Assembly: GCF_000384075.1 (NCBI RefSeq)
Contig: NZ_KB913025.1
Span: 4,187,936-4,251,935 of the forward strand
Source: Methylovulum miyakonense HT12
GTDB taxonomy: Bacteria; Pseudomonadota; Gammaproteobacteria; Methylococcales; Methylomonadaceae
Direction of reading: 5' to 3'
DNA length: 64,000 nt
This document shows positions 25,459 through 34,030 of this stretch, one piece after another. Position 1 is the stretch's first letter. Every line of letters begins with the position of its first letter. Both the position numbers and the translations under genes were made by a program. The notes under the pieces are model-generated. The model worked only from the letters and a program-made list of their open reading frames with translations, had not been told where the DNA came from and did not search any database.

Positions 25459-25866
25459 ATGTACGCTGAAATATCAATGCAAGACACATTAGAGCAATCA
25501 GAAGTTATTGCTCTATACCGAGCAAATGAATGGTCATCTGCTGAAAAGCCAGAACAGCTATTGGCGGCACTCCGTAACTCACACAGTCTTGTAACTGCAC
25601 GCCTCAATGGACATCTTATCGGCATCGGTAACGCAATCTCTGATGGTCATCTTGTCGTTTACTTTCCTCACATGCTGGTACACCCAAACCATCAAAGGCA
25701 AGGTGTCGGAAAGCAAATGATGCAAGCTATGCAAGAAAAGTACACTGGTTTTCACCAACAAATGCTCACCGCTGACGGTAACGCCATTGATTTTTATAAG
25801 TCACTGGGGTTTTCCAGGGCAGGCAAAACCGAGCCGATGTGGATATATGCTGGCAGTGATCATTAA
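25459..25866 (+). CDS. GNAT N-acetyltransferase
   Basis: ATG at 25459 (MYAEISMQDTLEQSEV) gives 135 residues. VVYFPHMLVHPNHQRQGVGKQMMQAM is the acetyl-CoA loop with QRQGVG, and NAIDFYKSLGF the end motif. Its stop is followed by 65 bp ending in CTGTTAGGC (25929-25937), which could be the residue of an integron attC core, so this may be a former gene cassette. Confidence 0.85.
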   Translation: MYAEISMQDTLEQSEVIALYRANEWSSAEKPEQLLAALRNSHSLVTARLNGHLIGIGNAISDGHLVVYFPHMLVHPNHQRQGVGKQMMQAMQEKYTGFHQQMLTADGNAIDFYKSLGFSRAGKTEPMWIYAGSDH

Positions 25867-25956
25867 TGCCAAGACATCATCCCGCCGGAGCCAGCGCGAT
25901 AAAACCGCGCATCGTCGGTATATTCAGCTGTTAGGCCGTCAATTATCGAGGCACAA

Positions 25957-26428
25957 ATGAACACTATTGAATATGTGAAATTCGTAGAGCTAGATCCTGC
26001 GGAATTTATTCCTCTATTAAATAAGGAAAAACTCAGGAAACATCTTATCGATCATGAGTTATTTGATGTGGAATTAGTAAAGTCGTGGATAGCTAGCAAA
26101 ATTGAAGTTGATGCGTCCGGTTGTAAAGTAAGAGCTGTTTTAGTTAACGCTAACTTGTAACTTGGCTGGCTGGTGTGGCATTCAGCTTGAAGATGGAAAA
26201 TATGAAGTTGCAATAGTCATTGATGAAAGTTATTGGGGCATAGGAGTAAAAATATTCCAGGACATAATGGTTTGGGCTAAAGATTTTAATCATAAAACCG
26301 TATTTATCCATTTTCTTTATACCCGTCCGGAATATAAATTTTTGCGTAAAATCGCAAAGAACGTGTCTCAAAGCGAGCTTTATGGCAGTCAATTCACGAC
26401 TTACGAGCTTGAGGTGGATAGTGCCTAA
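25957..26428 (+). pseudogene. GNAT gene with 7-bp duplication frameshift
   Basis: The first frame (25957-26160) ends GCKVRAVLVNANL-stop; the second continues LAGWCGIQLEDGKYEVAIVIDESYWGIGVKIFQDIMVWAKDFNHKTVFIHF to 26428. At the join the DNA reads AACTTGTAACTTGG, a tandem 7-bp duplication. Removing one unit restores VNANLAGWCGI. The stop codon TAA overlaps the R'' box of an attC-like site, as is common in integron cassettes. Confidence 0.8.
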
Positions 26429-26508
26429 CCAGGCCATGCACAGAATGTCAAAAAGCTGCGTTCGTTTCTCTCACCCCTCTTTTGCTACCTGTGATGGCGG
26501 CGTTATAC
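26423..26508 (+). other. attC-like integron recombination site
   Basis: GCCTAAC (26423-26429) and GTTATAC (26502-26508) form the outer R''/R' pair (5 of 7 positions complementary). Inside, GCCATGCAC (26433-26441) pairs with GTGATGGC (26491-26498) if one G is left out, the extrahelical base expected in L''. Spacers between R and L boxes are 3 bp on both sides. Length 86 bp. GTTATAC deviates from the GTTRRRY consensus. Confidence 0.6.
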
Positions 26509-26527
26509 GGCAAATACTGGAACACAC

Positions 26528-26920
26528 ATGAAACTTGGCTATACCATTATCTACGTCCCCAACGTTACCGAATCACTGGCATTTTTTGAAGCGGCATTCG
26601 GTTTGTCACGCCGCTTCCTGCACGAGACTGGCAACTACGGCGAGCTTGAAACCGGCGCGACAACGCTCGCCTTTGCCTCGCATGCACTGGGAAAAATCAA
26701 CCTGCCTTCAGGTTTTGTGGCGGCAAACGAATCCAGCAAACCACTGGGATTTGAAATCGCCTTGGTGACCGCCACGGTGGTTAAAGCACACGCTAACGCT
26801 TTGGCGGCAGGCGCTACGGAAGTAAAATCCCCTGAGCAAAAACCGTGGGGGCAAGTAGTTTCGTATGTCCGCTGTCCTGATGGTACTTTGGTGGAAATCT
26901 GCTCGCCGGTAGGCGGATGA
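26528..26920 (+). CDS. VOC-family (glyoxalase-like) protein
   Basis: The 130-residue product MKLGYTIIYVPNVTESLAFFEAAFGLSRRFLHETGNYGELETG is a vicinal-oxygen-chelate fold, ending VRCPDGTLVEICSPVGG with the metal-binding Glu in LVEIC. The gene begins 19 bp after the attC-like core, the usual spacing of a cassette start codon. Substrate not deducible; relatives include glyoxalases and resistance proteins. Confidence 0.85.
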   Translation: MKLGYTIIYVPNVTESLAFFEAAFGLSRRFLHETGNYGELETGATTLAFASHALGKINLPSGFVAANESSKPLGFEIALVTATVVKAHANALAAGATEVKSPEQKPWGQVVSYVRCPDGTLVEICSPVGG

Positions 26921-26956
26921 TGTTTATATAAAACTTAACTCTCAAGTTGCTGAATA

Positions 26957-27661
26957 ATGCTGAAATTTGACGACATAATTGCCCGCGCCCAAGACCGTAA
27001 AGGCGGCGAACAAGCCCTAAATGCCTTATTGCCCCAGTCGCCATTACGGGACGATCTTAAACACATTGGCGATGACCGGGTGTTGGCGGAGATGACCAAG
27101 CGGGTGTTTTGCGCCGGCTTTGTCTGGAAAGTGATAGAAGCCAAATGGCCTGCATTTGAAGAAGCCTTTTTAGGGTTTAATCCAGATAGCTTAGTGTTCC
27201 AGCCCAACGAATTCTGGGATGGCTTGCTGGGCGACCAGCGCATCGTCCGCAATGCGGCAAAAATATTCTCCGTGCGTGAGAACGCCATTTTTGTAAAGGA
27301 AATTGCCGACGAACAGGGCAGCTTCGGGCAATTTTTGGCGGCTTGGCCTTCATCCGACCAAATCGGCTTGATGGCGCTTCTAAACAAACGTGGCAACCGG
27401 CTTGGCGGCAATAGCGGACAACTGTTGCTGCGCCATTTAGGCTGGGACGCTTTTGTGCTGTCCACCGATGTCGTGGCCTGTTTGCGCCAAGCCGGATTAG
27501 ACATTGCCCCCGCCGTCAAATCGAAAGGCGACTTGGCTAAAGTGCAAGCGCAATTTAACGCTTGGGCGGAAGAAACCGGGCTTCCGTATTGCCATTTATC
27601 GAAAATTTGTGCGTTTTCGGTGGGTGAAAATTACAGCCAAAATCCTGAGCATTTTGATTGA
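26957..27661 (+). CDS. 3-methyladenine DNA glycosylase I (Tag)-like protein
   Basis: The 234-residue product matches the Tag/COG2818-like group in its core: EMTKRVFCAGFVWKVIEAKWPAFEEAFLGFNPD, RIVRNAAKIFSVRENAIFV and GNSGQLLLRHLGWDAFVLSTDVVACLR. Like other members of this longer subgroup it lacks the Tag N-terminal CRWC start. It may remove alkylated adenine, complementing the ada-alkA operon 7 kb away, though the subgroup's activity is less well established. Confidence 0.75.
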   Translation: MLKFDDIIARAQDRKGGEQALNALLPQSPLRDDLKHIGDDRVLAEMTKRVFCAGFVWKVIEAKWPAFEEAFLGFNPDSLVFQPNEFWDGLLGDQRIVRNAAKIFSVRENAIFVKEIADEQGSFGQFLAAWPSSDQIGLMALLNKRGNRLGGNSGQLLLRHLGWDAFVLSTDVVACLRQAGLDIAPAVKSKGDLAKVQAQFNAWAEETGLPYCHLSKICAFSVGENYSQNPEHFD

Positions 27662-27683
27662 TGGTTTGTGCAAGCTTTGCGCT

Positions 27684-27709
27684 GGAATCCAAAACCTGTT
27701 TTGGATTCC
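27684..27709. repeat. 26-bp dispersed palindrome, copy 3
   Basis: GGAATCCAAAAC, CT, then the exact reverse complement; flanked by one further complementary pair. Lies 22 bp after a stop codon. Confidence 0.85.
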
Positions 27710-27795
27710 AAATCAAGAAACGTCAGCCATCGCCATTCTTTAAATGCTTTTACAGAACAGGACAACCCTTGCCTTAACCTGCCGGAAGTTTGCCC

Positions 27796-28278
27796 ATGAC
27801 TACACAATACACCATCGTTCTCATCGCCTATGTTTCCGAATCAAGAATTGCCGCAGAGGATGATTTCTGGAGCCGTGCGACTGCCGTCATTGAATTGACC
27901 GACGCTTTTCCAGAAGAAGCGCTCCTTGGCCTTGCCGATTTTTCGCATGTTGAAGTGCTGTTTTTGTTTCACCAAGTTGCCGAAGAGAAAATCGTCATTG
28001 CGAACCGTCATCCTAGAAACAACCCGGATTGGCCTGCTGTTGGCGTTTTTGCCCAGCGGGCAAAGTCTCGGCCTAATCGACTGGGCAGCACCATCTGCCG
28101 GATTATCTCCGTTTCAGACAGGCGGCTAACCGTGGCGAAATTAGATGCCATCGACGGCACACCCGTCATTGACCTAAAAACCCGTGATGACAGCGTTTCT
28201 GCCTCGTCAACGGTCACGCAGCCCCAGTGGACACACGAATTGATGCGGAGCTACTGGTCAAGCCATTCCGATAAATAA
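27796..28278 (+). CDS. TrmO-like SAM-dependent methyltransferase domain protein
   Basis: ATG at 27796 gives 160 residues. NRHPRNNPDWPAVGVFAQRAKSRPNRLGSTICRI and LDAIDGTPVIDLK are the signature of the TrmO/YaeB (VirR, UPF0066) family, which N6-methylates t6A37 in tRNA. Compared with TrmO the protein is short and lacks the C-terminal domain, and its opening (QYTIVLIAYVSESR) is divergent, so the substrate may differ. Confidence 0.8.
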   Translation: MTTQYTIVLIAYVSESRIAAEDDFWSRATAVIELTDAFPEEALLGLADFSHVEVLFLFHQVAEEKIVIANRHPRNNPDWPAVGVFAQRAKSRPNRLGSTICRIISVSDRRLTVAKLDAIDGTPVIDLKTRDDSVSASSTVTQPQWTHELMRSYWSSHSDK

Positions 28279-28329
28279 CAAGTAACACGAGTTAGCCAAA
28301 CCATTTTCTATCCATTTGCAAGAAACTTC

Positions 28330-28761
28330 ATGAAAAACATCCGCCTAAAATACTTTGACTTGTCATTACCTGCGATAACGGCCTTACGCGAATGCCTGAA
28401 CGCTGTTGAACAATCAGGGCTAGAAAAAAACTTGCTGGAATTGGTTTACCTGCGGGTGTCCCAAATCAATGGTTGCGCGTACTGCCTCGGCCTGCACGCC
28501 AAAGCCTTGCGGGAAGCGGGTGAAACCGATGCCCGCATCGACATGCTAGCAGGTTGGAAAGTGGCGGCTTGTTATTCTGATGCAGAACGCGCCGCGCTTG
28601 CTTGGGCGGAAGCGTTGACCGCCATTACAGTCGACGGCGGTAGTGACGCGGCGTTTAGCGCGTTAAAAGCAATTTTTACGGACGCACAAATATCCGACCT
28701 GACCATCGGCATTGCCAATATGAATGCACTTAATCGTATCGCCGTCAGTATGCGGGTCTAA
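28330..28761 (+). CDS. Carboxymuconolactone decarboxylase/AhpD-like protein
   Basis: The 143-residue product carries the AhpD-type site QINGCAYCLGLHAKALREAGE (CxxCxxxH) and LAWAEALTAI. Such proteins act as alkylhydroperoxidases or redox partners. It sits in a run of short same-strand genes (TrmO-like, this, GNAT, SRPBCC) with gaps of 21-51 bp, so an operon is likely. Confidence 0.85.
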   Translation: MKNIRLKYFDLSLPAITALRECLNAVEQSGLEKNLLELVYLRVSQINGCAYCLGLHAKALREAGETDARIDMLAGWKVAACYSDAERAALAWAEALTAITVDGGSDAAFSALKAIFTDAQISDLTIGIANMNALNRIAVSMRV

Positions 28762-28785
28762 TTTTATTTTTGTGGCAGCAATATC

Positions 28786-29349
28786 ATGAACAATCCCCGT
28801 ATTTTTGATTTCAAACCTTCCATAGTCGGCAATAGCATTTCGCTCAGGCCGCTTTACTCTGAGGATTTCGAGGCCTTATACGCCGCTGCCGCTGACCCGC
28901 TCATTTGGAAGCAGCACCCACATCCGCTACGTTATCAACGCGAGGTGTTCGAGAGTGGCTTTTTTGCCAGCGCCGTCGCTTCCCCAGGGGCTTTGGTAGT
29001 GGTTGAAAACCTATCGGGGCGCATCATCGGTTCATCCCGATTTTATGACTGGGATGCTGACCATCAGGAAGTGGCGATTGGTTTCACCTTCCTTTCCAGA
29101 AGCCACTGGGGCGGGCAGACCAACCGGGAAATGAAGCAGCTCATGCTGGCACATGCCTTCCGTTGGGCCAATACGGTGTGGTTTCACGTTGGAATCAACA
29201 ATATCCGTTCACGAAAAGCCATAGAAAAAATTGGTGGGGAATTTTCCCACGAAGCGCCCCTAGCCATTAATGGCGTTACCAATATTTATGCGTTTTATCG
29301 GATTAAAGCCCCCGATCATCTGCTGAACGAAAGCGTAGCGCAGTTATAA
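28786..29349 (+). CDS. GNAT N-acetyltransferase, RimJ/RimL type
   Basis: The 187-residue protein reads SISLRPLYSEDFEALYAAAADPLIWKQHP, GFTFLSRSHWGGQTNREMKQLMLAHAF and GINNIRSRKAIEKIGGEF, the typical arrangement of RimL-like acetyltransferases. Its start lies 24 bp after the CMD stop. Target unknown. Confidence 0.85.
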   Translation: MNNPRIFDFKPSIVGNSISLRPLYSEDFEALYAAAADPLIWKQHPHPLRYQREVFESGFFASAVASPGALVVVENLSGRIIGSSRFYDWDADHQEVAIGFTFLSRSHWGGQTNREMKQLMLAHAFRWANTVWFHVGINNIRSRKAIEKIGGEFSHEAPLAINGVTNIYAFYRIKAPDHLLNESVAQL

Positions 29350-29370
29350 CAACCTCAAGGAAATTACAAC

Positions 29371-29877
29371 ATGAACCACATCATCTGGCCCGAAACTTAC
29401 TTGCCCGGCACGACCGACAATTACGTCTCCAATGAACTCATCATCAGTGGCTTAAGTGCCGCTACGGTGTGGGCGGCGTTGAACGACACCTCGTTATGGC
29501 CTAGCTACTACAGCAATGTTTCTGACATTTGTTTTCATAACAGCCCTGACCCGCAATTGTTTTTGAACGCCCGCTTCCGCTTTACCACTTTCAGTTTTCC
29601 GGTAGAAGCGGAAGTCACCGAGTACCAACCGCCCATGAACAATGAACCTGCGCGGGTTGCTTGGCACGGTTGGGTAGAAGGCACTGCGGAAACTCGGCTG
29701 GATGTCCATCATGCTTGGCTGTTTGAAAACCTTTCCGGTGGACGGGTGCGCATCCTCACTCAGGAAACCCAAATCGGCAAACCCGCGAAGATGCTCGCCG
29801 CAACCAAGCCCAACCCTATGCTGAATGCCCATCAAGAATGGCTGGAAGGCTTGGCGCAAGCGGCATCCCGTATCTAG
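29371..29877 (+). CDS. SRPBCC/polyketide cyclase-like protein
   Basis: The 168-residue product has a START/SRPBCC pattern: NELIISGLSAATVWAALNDTSLWPSYYSNVSD, FRFTTFSFPVEAEVTEYQ, and TRLDVHHAWLFENLSGGRVRILTQETQIG. Such proteins bind hydrophobic ligands. Last gene of the short run starting at 27796. Confidence 0.8.
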   Translation: MNHIIWPETYLPGTTDNYVSNELIISGLSAATVWAALNDTSLWPSYYSNVSDICFHNSPDPQLFLNARFRFTTFSFPVEAEVTEYQPPMNNEPARVAWHGWVEGTAETRLDVHHAWLFENLSGGRVRILTQETQIGKPAKMLAATKPNPMLNAHQEWLEGLAQAASRI

Positions 29878-30059
29878 GCACGGCCAGTGTAGTCTCCGCT
29901 GCCTACGGATTTTCCCCTAGGCGGCCATCAACGGCCTTCTGAGCAGGTACAGGTTGACCAGACCGACCAGCAGTCGAGGTCGGCGAAGCTGGTTTGGTGC
30001 TTGGGCGTCTATTTGTCAGGGGGATGGATCCCGCCATTATATCATTTCAAGTGATTTAT

Positions 30060-30164
30060 TCAGCGATTCCCTAACGCTGCTGATATTAAGGGACTAGAAC
30101 CGGTCAGGCCGAATGCCAAACTTCCGGCTGCCAGGCTGATAAATTGTCTACGGTTAACTGGCAT
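30060..30164 (-). pseudogene. 5' fragment of a second Tat-signal haloacid dehalogenase gene
   Basis: The 34 codons start MPVNRRQFISLAAGSLAFGL and read to SPLISAAL before unrelated sequence and a TGA. The first 17 residues are identical to the start of the HAD gene at 11058-11813. It follows the second cupredoxin by 5 bp, exactly as the intact gene follows the first. Between 29878 and 30059 no gene is seen. Confidence 0.85.
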
Positions 30165-30169
30165 AACGT

Positions 30170-30526
30170 TTAACCTCCGTCCCGCACGATAATTTCCCCG
30201 GCCATCTCCTCATGGCCATCGCCGCAAAAAATGTCGCAACGGAAGACAAACGAACCCGCCTTGTCAGGGGTGAAGCTAACCCGCAGGGGATTTCCGGGTT
30301 CTATATCCGCCCGGACAGCAAAATCTGGTAAGGAGAAACCGTGCATCCTATCGCTGCTGGTAAATTCCAATATAACCGTCTGGCCTTTTTTCAGCTCGAT
30401 TTTGGCGGGTTGGAATAAGAATTTACTGGCTTTTATAACAATGACCGTGGGACCGGTATCGGCGGTTGCCGTCAGCGGTGCTAGCAATAGCATACATAAC
30501 AGGCATTTTTTCAAATAGTGGTTCAT
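30170..30526 (-). CDS. Periplasmic cupredoxin with CuA-like ligand set, copy B
   Basis: The 118-residue protein is a close paralogue of the one at 11819 (about 15 differences, mostly in the signal peptide). All candidate copper ligands are kept: His in DRMHGFSLP and CDIFCGDGHEEM. It follows a Tat-signal metallophosphoesterase by 11 bp in what looks like a three-gene operon beginning at 32784. Confidence 0.8.
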   Translation of the reverse strand: MNHYLKKCLLCMLLLAPLTATADTGPTVIVIKASKFLFQPAKIELKKGQTVILEFTSSDRMHGFSLPDFAVRADIEPGNPLRVSFTPDKAGSFVFRCDIFCGDGHEEMAGEIIVRDGG

Positions 30527-30537
30527 AAGTTAAGTCC

Positions 30538-31440
30538 TCAGGTAAGCGTCTTTTCTTCAACACGGTAGTTTTTCCACGGATAGGCTTCGATATTCCTAAA
30601 ACCTAAACCGTTGTAGGGCTTGGCAGGATCCCAAGGTATCGGGGCGCGTTTTGGTGCAGACCCCGGTGCCGGCAGTGGAAAAATCAGCGATTTTGCCGCG
30701 TGGTGCGGGATATGCCCGGTGAGATGATGGTGTTCCTGATGGATATGCCCATAAAAAACCACCACGTTTTCAAAAGCCATCAGCATGTCAATCGCTTGTT
30801 GGCCATCGCGGGTAGTCCAATCCCATTTGGCGTATAAATCAAATAAAGGGCGATGGGTGAACACCACAATGGGGGTATTGGCGGGCAAGACTTGCAAATC
30901 CGCCTGCAACCAAGCCAACTGCGTTGGCCCCAATTGTGCCGCCGGATCGGAGACATTATCCAAGGCAATGAAATGGATGCCTTTATGGTCGAAGCTGTAA
31001 TGCAAATCGCCAAAATACGCTTGGTAAGCTTCGCCCTTATCTAAGGAAGCATCATGTTCGCCGGGAATAAATTTGACCTGCTTGACCTTAAGTTCACTGA
31101 CAATGGCCTTAAACTCCGCCATTCTGCGGCGGCGTTCTTGGGCATCATCGGTGGTGTGGGTCAAATCGCCCGTGAACACTACAAAGTCCGGCGGTTTGTC
31201 CAGGGCGTTGACCGCCGCAACCGCTTTTTGCAAGGTGCCTGCCGCATCAGGGTTTTTATCCGCGCCTTTAAAGCCCCAGTGGGTATCGGACAGTTGCACG
31301 AAATAAAAATCCTCTACGGGCAAACCATCCGTTAAGCCATCAGCGGCAAACACATCAAACCCTAAGCCGGAGACAAAAGCCACGCCCCCGCCTATGCCCG
31401 CCAAGTGTAAAAATTGTCTTCTGTCGATTAAGTGGGCCAT
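30538..31440 (-). CDS. Tat-signal metallophosphoesterase
   Basis: The 300-residue product starts with DRRQFLHLAGIGGGVAFVSG, a twin-arginine signal, so it is probably periplasmic. The calcineurin-like motifs are in order: FVQLSDTHWG (DxH), FTGDLTHTTDD (GD), FIPGEHDASLD (GEHD in place of GNHD), VVFTHRPLF and VVFYGHIHQEHHH (GHxH). It would bind two metals and cleave a phosphoester; substrate unknown. The last 13 residues recur as a relic at 12185 in the other copy of the locus. Confidence 0.85.
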   Translation of the reverse strand: MAHLIDRRQFLHLAGIGGGVAFVSGLGFDVFAADGLTDGLPVEDFYFVQLSDTHWGFKGADKNPDAAGTLQKAVAAVNALDKPPDFVVFTGDLTHTTDDAQERRRRMAEFKAIVSELKVKQVKFIPGEHDASLDKGEAYQAYFGDLHYSFDHKGIHFIALDNVSDPAAQLGPTQLAWLQADLQVLPANTPIVVFTHRPLFDLYAKWDWTTRDGQQAIDMLMAFENVVVFYGHIHQEHHHLTGHIPHHAAKSLIFPLPAPGSAPKRAPIPWDPAKPYNGLGFRNIEAYPWKNYRVEEKTLT

Positions 31441-31605
31441 CCCCTTATCCCTATAAAAAATTTACCTGCCGGCCTATTGCCGTCAGTTAACACAACATTT
31501 AAAGGGATAACATCCTATGCAAGAATGTTATCCGCCATGTAGGCCAATCGTAAAGCCAAATCTAAGCAAGCAGTAACAATGGTTTTGTAAAGAAACTGGA
31601 AAAAC

Positions 31606-32784
31606 TTACAGCAGACGCATGACCGGTGGGCAATTGACAATAAATCCGGTTGAACCAAATTTCGCCCCGCCAGGGCCGGTCAGCCAGCCTTGTTGTACCA
31701 AACCCAACAGTTCAAACTCGCCAAGGACACGCGAACGGTAGCCTTTTTTGATGGCGTCCGCCGTCCACTCAACCGCGTTGATGTCCCACAATGGGCTATA
31801 GTCAGTCGCCACAGTCGGGATGCCCCCCAGTACGTTCAATGGCCCGCCCTCACCTGCCAAGGCGCTGTTAAAGCCTTGGCGTTGCGGATTGTCTTTCCCC
31901 ATCGGGCCATTGACGACCGCGAACAAGCGTTCCACGGCACTGAACGCGCTGTCATCGCGGCCCACCCCAATATCCTGCAAACCCGGTGCAAAAGTGGCTT
32001 GTTCCATCGTGGCAGGCAATTCGTGGCTGGCTTCCAGGCTCAAATACAGCAGGGGGCGCGAGAAGGTAAAACCTAGGGTCAGTTTCAATTCGACCGTGCC
32101 TTCGGCGGGGCATATCCGGCGGGTCTTGTCATGGACTAAGCGTTTGTCGGGGTTTGCATCGCAAAAGGCATTGAGCTGTTCCTCAGTGCCCTTGGCGACT
32201 ATCGGGGCGTTGTAAATATAGCCGCCGACATTGTCGATTTTCATCAACGGGCTGTAATTCTCCTGACCGATTGAACCGGGCTTGAACTCTTTAGGCGGGA
32301 ATAAGTTGGGTGCATCCCCAGGCACCACTTTGAACCTGGGGGCGAAATCAACGCCTGCTTGTGCGGTGGTAAACTTGACAGTGCCGTCAAACTGCTGCGT
32401 CGCATGACGTACGCCGCGCCCGGTCTCGGCATAAGTCAGCTTGCCGGAGAAGTTCAGGCCCAAAGCTTCAGAATTGGCCTGGTCATTACTGTCGGTCAAC
32501 ACATACCAATAGGTCTCGCCTTCGGGTGACACCGCTTTGTACAACGGCAAAGTGACGGTCAGGCGGTTGATGTTGACCTTACCCGCCGTTAATAACTGGT
32601 GCGGGCCGATAAAACTGGGGTTAACGCTGGAAGGGGCGGGACCAAAATAGGTCAATGGCACGACCGAACCAATAGAAGGCGGTGCCGGGACCACGTTATC
32701 GCCCAAGCCCTCGGCGAAGGCCGTAGTGGCTAGCGTGGCTAACAGGGCGGTGGTAAATACATTCGTTTTTTTGCTAAATTTCAT
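31606..32784 (-). CDS. Secreted protein of unknown function (DUF7482-like)
   Basis: The 392-residue product has a clear signal peptide (cleavage near TAFAEG). Blocks such as NPSFIGPHQLLTAGKVNINRLTV, YWYVLTDSNDQANSEALGLNFSGKL, VVPGDAPNLFPP and the end GPGGAKFGSTGFIVNCP recall a family of secreted bacterial proteins of unknown role. Two Cys (FCDANPD and RICPAEG) could form a disulfide. It is the first gene before the Tat phosphoesterase (165-bp gap) and cupredoxin. Confidence 0.65.
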   Translation of the reverse strand: MKFSKKTNVFTTALLATLATTAFAEGLGDNVVPAPPSIGSVVPLTYFGPAPSSVNPSFIGPHQLLTAGKVNINRLTVTLPLYKAVSPEGETYWYVLTDSNDQANSEALGLNFSGKLTYAETGRGVRHATQQFDGTVKFTTAQAGVDFAPRFKVVPGDAPNLFPPKEFKPGSIGQENYSPLMKIDNVGGYIYNAPIVAKGTEEQLNAFCDANPDKRLVHDKTRRICPAEGTVELKLTLGFTFSRPLLYLSLEASHELPATMEQATFAPGLQDIGVGRDDSAFSAVERLFAVVNGPMGKDNPQRQGFNSALAGEGGPLNVLGGIPTVATDYSPLWDINAVEWTADAIKKGYRSRVLGEFELLGLVQQGWLTGPGGAKFGSTGFIVNCPPVMRLL

Positions 32785-33002
32785 CTTGCATGCTCCGGAT
32801 CAAATTAAAGGGTTTGCCCATCAATCAGCCGATTGGCTGAGGCACGGCTATTGTGCCCAGCCAAGCATCACGAAATGATCACGGAGAATTCAATTAAATG
32901 TGATTTGTATAAGGCCGCCAACATTGCTACCCTTCGTTGACATACCCTATGAAACGCATACTGATTATTGGTCAACGCCCGACACACTTTAATCCCTTTG
33001 AT

Positions 33003-33620
33003 ATGAATCATTATCTCGAAAATAGCCAATATCTGGATTGGCAGCATCCGGCTGTTATTGCAAAAGCGGCTGAGCTGGCCCAGAGTTGCCAAGCCGATGA
33101 ACAGATTAGCCAGCGTTGTTTTGTGTTCGTCCGCGATGAAATCAAACATAGCTGGGACTATCAATTGAATCCGGTGACCTGTAAAGCTTCCGATGTACTA
33201 TTGCATGGCACGGGTTATTGTTATGCAAAAAGCCATTTGTTGGCGGCCTTATTACGCGCTAACGCCATTCCCTCTGGGCTGTGTTACCAACGCTTGAGTT
33301 TGGATGGTGAGGGTTCGCCGTATTGTTTGCATGGCTTGAATGCGGTTTATCTCAAACGCCACGGTTGGTACCGTATCGATGCCCGTGGCAATAAACCAGG
33401 TGTAAAAGCCGAATTTACTCCGCCGTTCGAGCAATTGGCCTTTGCCATCGTTGACGGTTTAGAACGTGATTTTGCCGAAATTTTGCCTGAACCGTTGTCT
33501 GTGGTAATTGATGTTTTGACGCGCTACGCCAGTGTTGAAGACGTGTATAAGCACTTGCCGGATATTGAGGGTGGTGCCTCGCCAAATTTATCTGTTGATA
33601 GGCAATCATCATGGTCTTAG
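33003..33620 (+). CDS. Transglutaminase-like cysteine protease-fold protein
   Basis: I prefer ATG at 33003 (MNHYLENSQYLDWQHP), giving 205 residues; ATG at 32949 is possible. The catalytic triad is visible: Cys in HGTGYCYAKSHLLAALLR, His in YCLHGLNAVYL and Asp in WYRIDARGN. Small proteins of this type are presumed peptidases or peptide-modifying enzymes. Its stop overlaps the next gene by 10 bp. Confidence 0.85.
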   Translation: MNHYLENSQYLDWQHPAVIAKAAELAQSCQADEQISQRCFVFVRDEIKHSWDYQLNPVTCKASDVLLHGTGYCYAKSHLLAALLRANAIPSGLCYQRLSLDGEGSPYCLHGLNAVYLKRHGWYRIDARGNKPGVKAEFTPPFEQLAFAIVDGLERDFAEILPEPLSVVIDVLTRYASVEDVYKHLPDIEGGASPNLSVDRQSSWS

Positions 33621-34030
33621 AAGTCGCCATACTCAATATCATTACGGGTAAAGAAAGCGAATTTGAAACCGCCTTCCGGCAAGCCGAGCCGCTTATTATG
33701 GCGATGGATGGCTATGTTTCGCACCAATTGCAATGTTGCCTGGAAAATTCAAGCCGCTATATTCTATTGGTCAATTGGTTGACGTTGGAAGCCCATACCC
33801 AAGGTTTCCGTAGTTCCGCCGAATACCAAACTTGGCGGGCGTTGTTACATCATTTTTATGACCCGTTTCCAACTGTTGAGCATTACACCTTGATCAGTGA
33901 TGGATCTGAGATTATGGATAAACATGCACATCAGATTGCTACAAGCAGCCGATCATACCGAATATACCCAGCTCTGGATCTACGCGCTGACGGAACAACA
34001 AACGTATTTCCGCGTGGCTTTGGAAGATGA
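33611..34030 (+). CDS. Antibiotic biosynthesis monooxygenase-domain protein, extended C-terminus
   Basis: The first 95 residues (VLEVAILNIITGKESEFETAFRQAEPLI, ILLVNWLTLEAHTQGFRSSAEYQTWRALLHHFYDPFPTVEHY) form an ABM domain of normal size. The frame then runs another 40 codons of random-looking sequence, overlapping the downstream GNAT gene by 107 bp. The natural stop was probably lost by an indel near 33900. It overlaps the transglutaminase gene upstream. Confidence 0.75.
   Translation: MVLEVAILNIITGKESEFETAFRQAEPLIMAMDGYVSHQLQCCLENSSRYILLVNWLTLEAHTQGFRSSAEYQTWRALLHHFYDPFPTVEHYTLISDGSEIMDKHAHQIATSSRSYRIYPALDLRADGTTNVFPRGFGR

Noticed and set aside
29880..30059. Reverse-strand stretch resembling a transposase tail
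   Set aside because: Only about 20 residues look protein-like, with no catalytic motif or element end, so no call is made.
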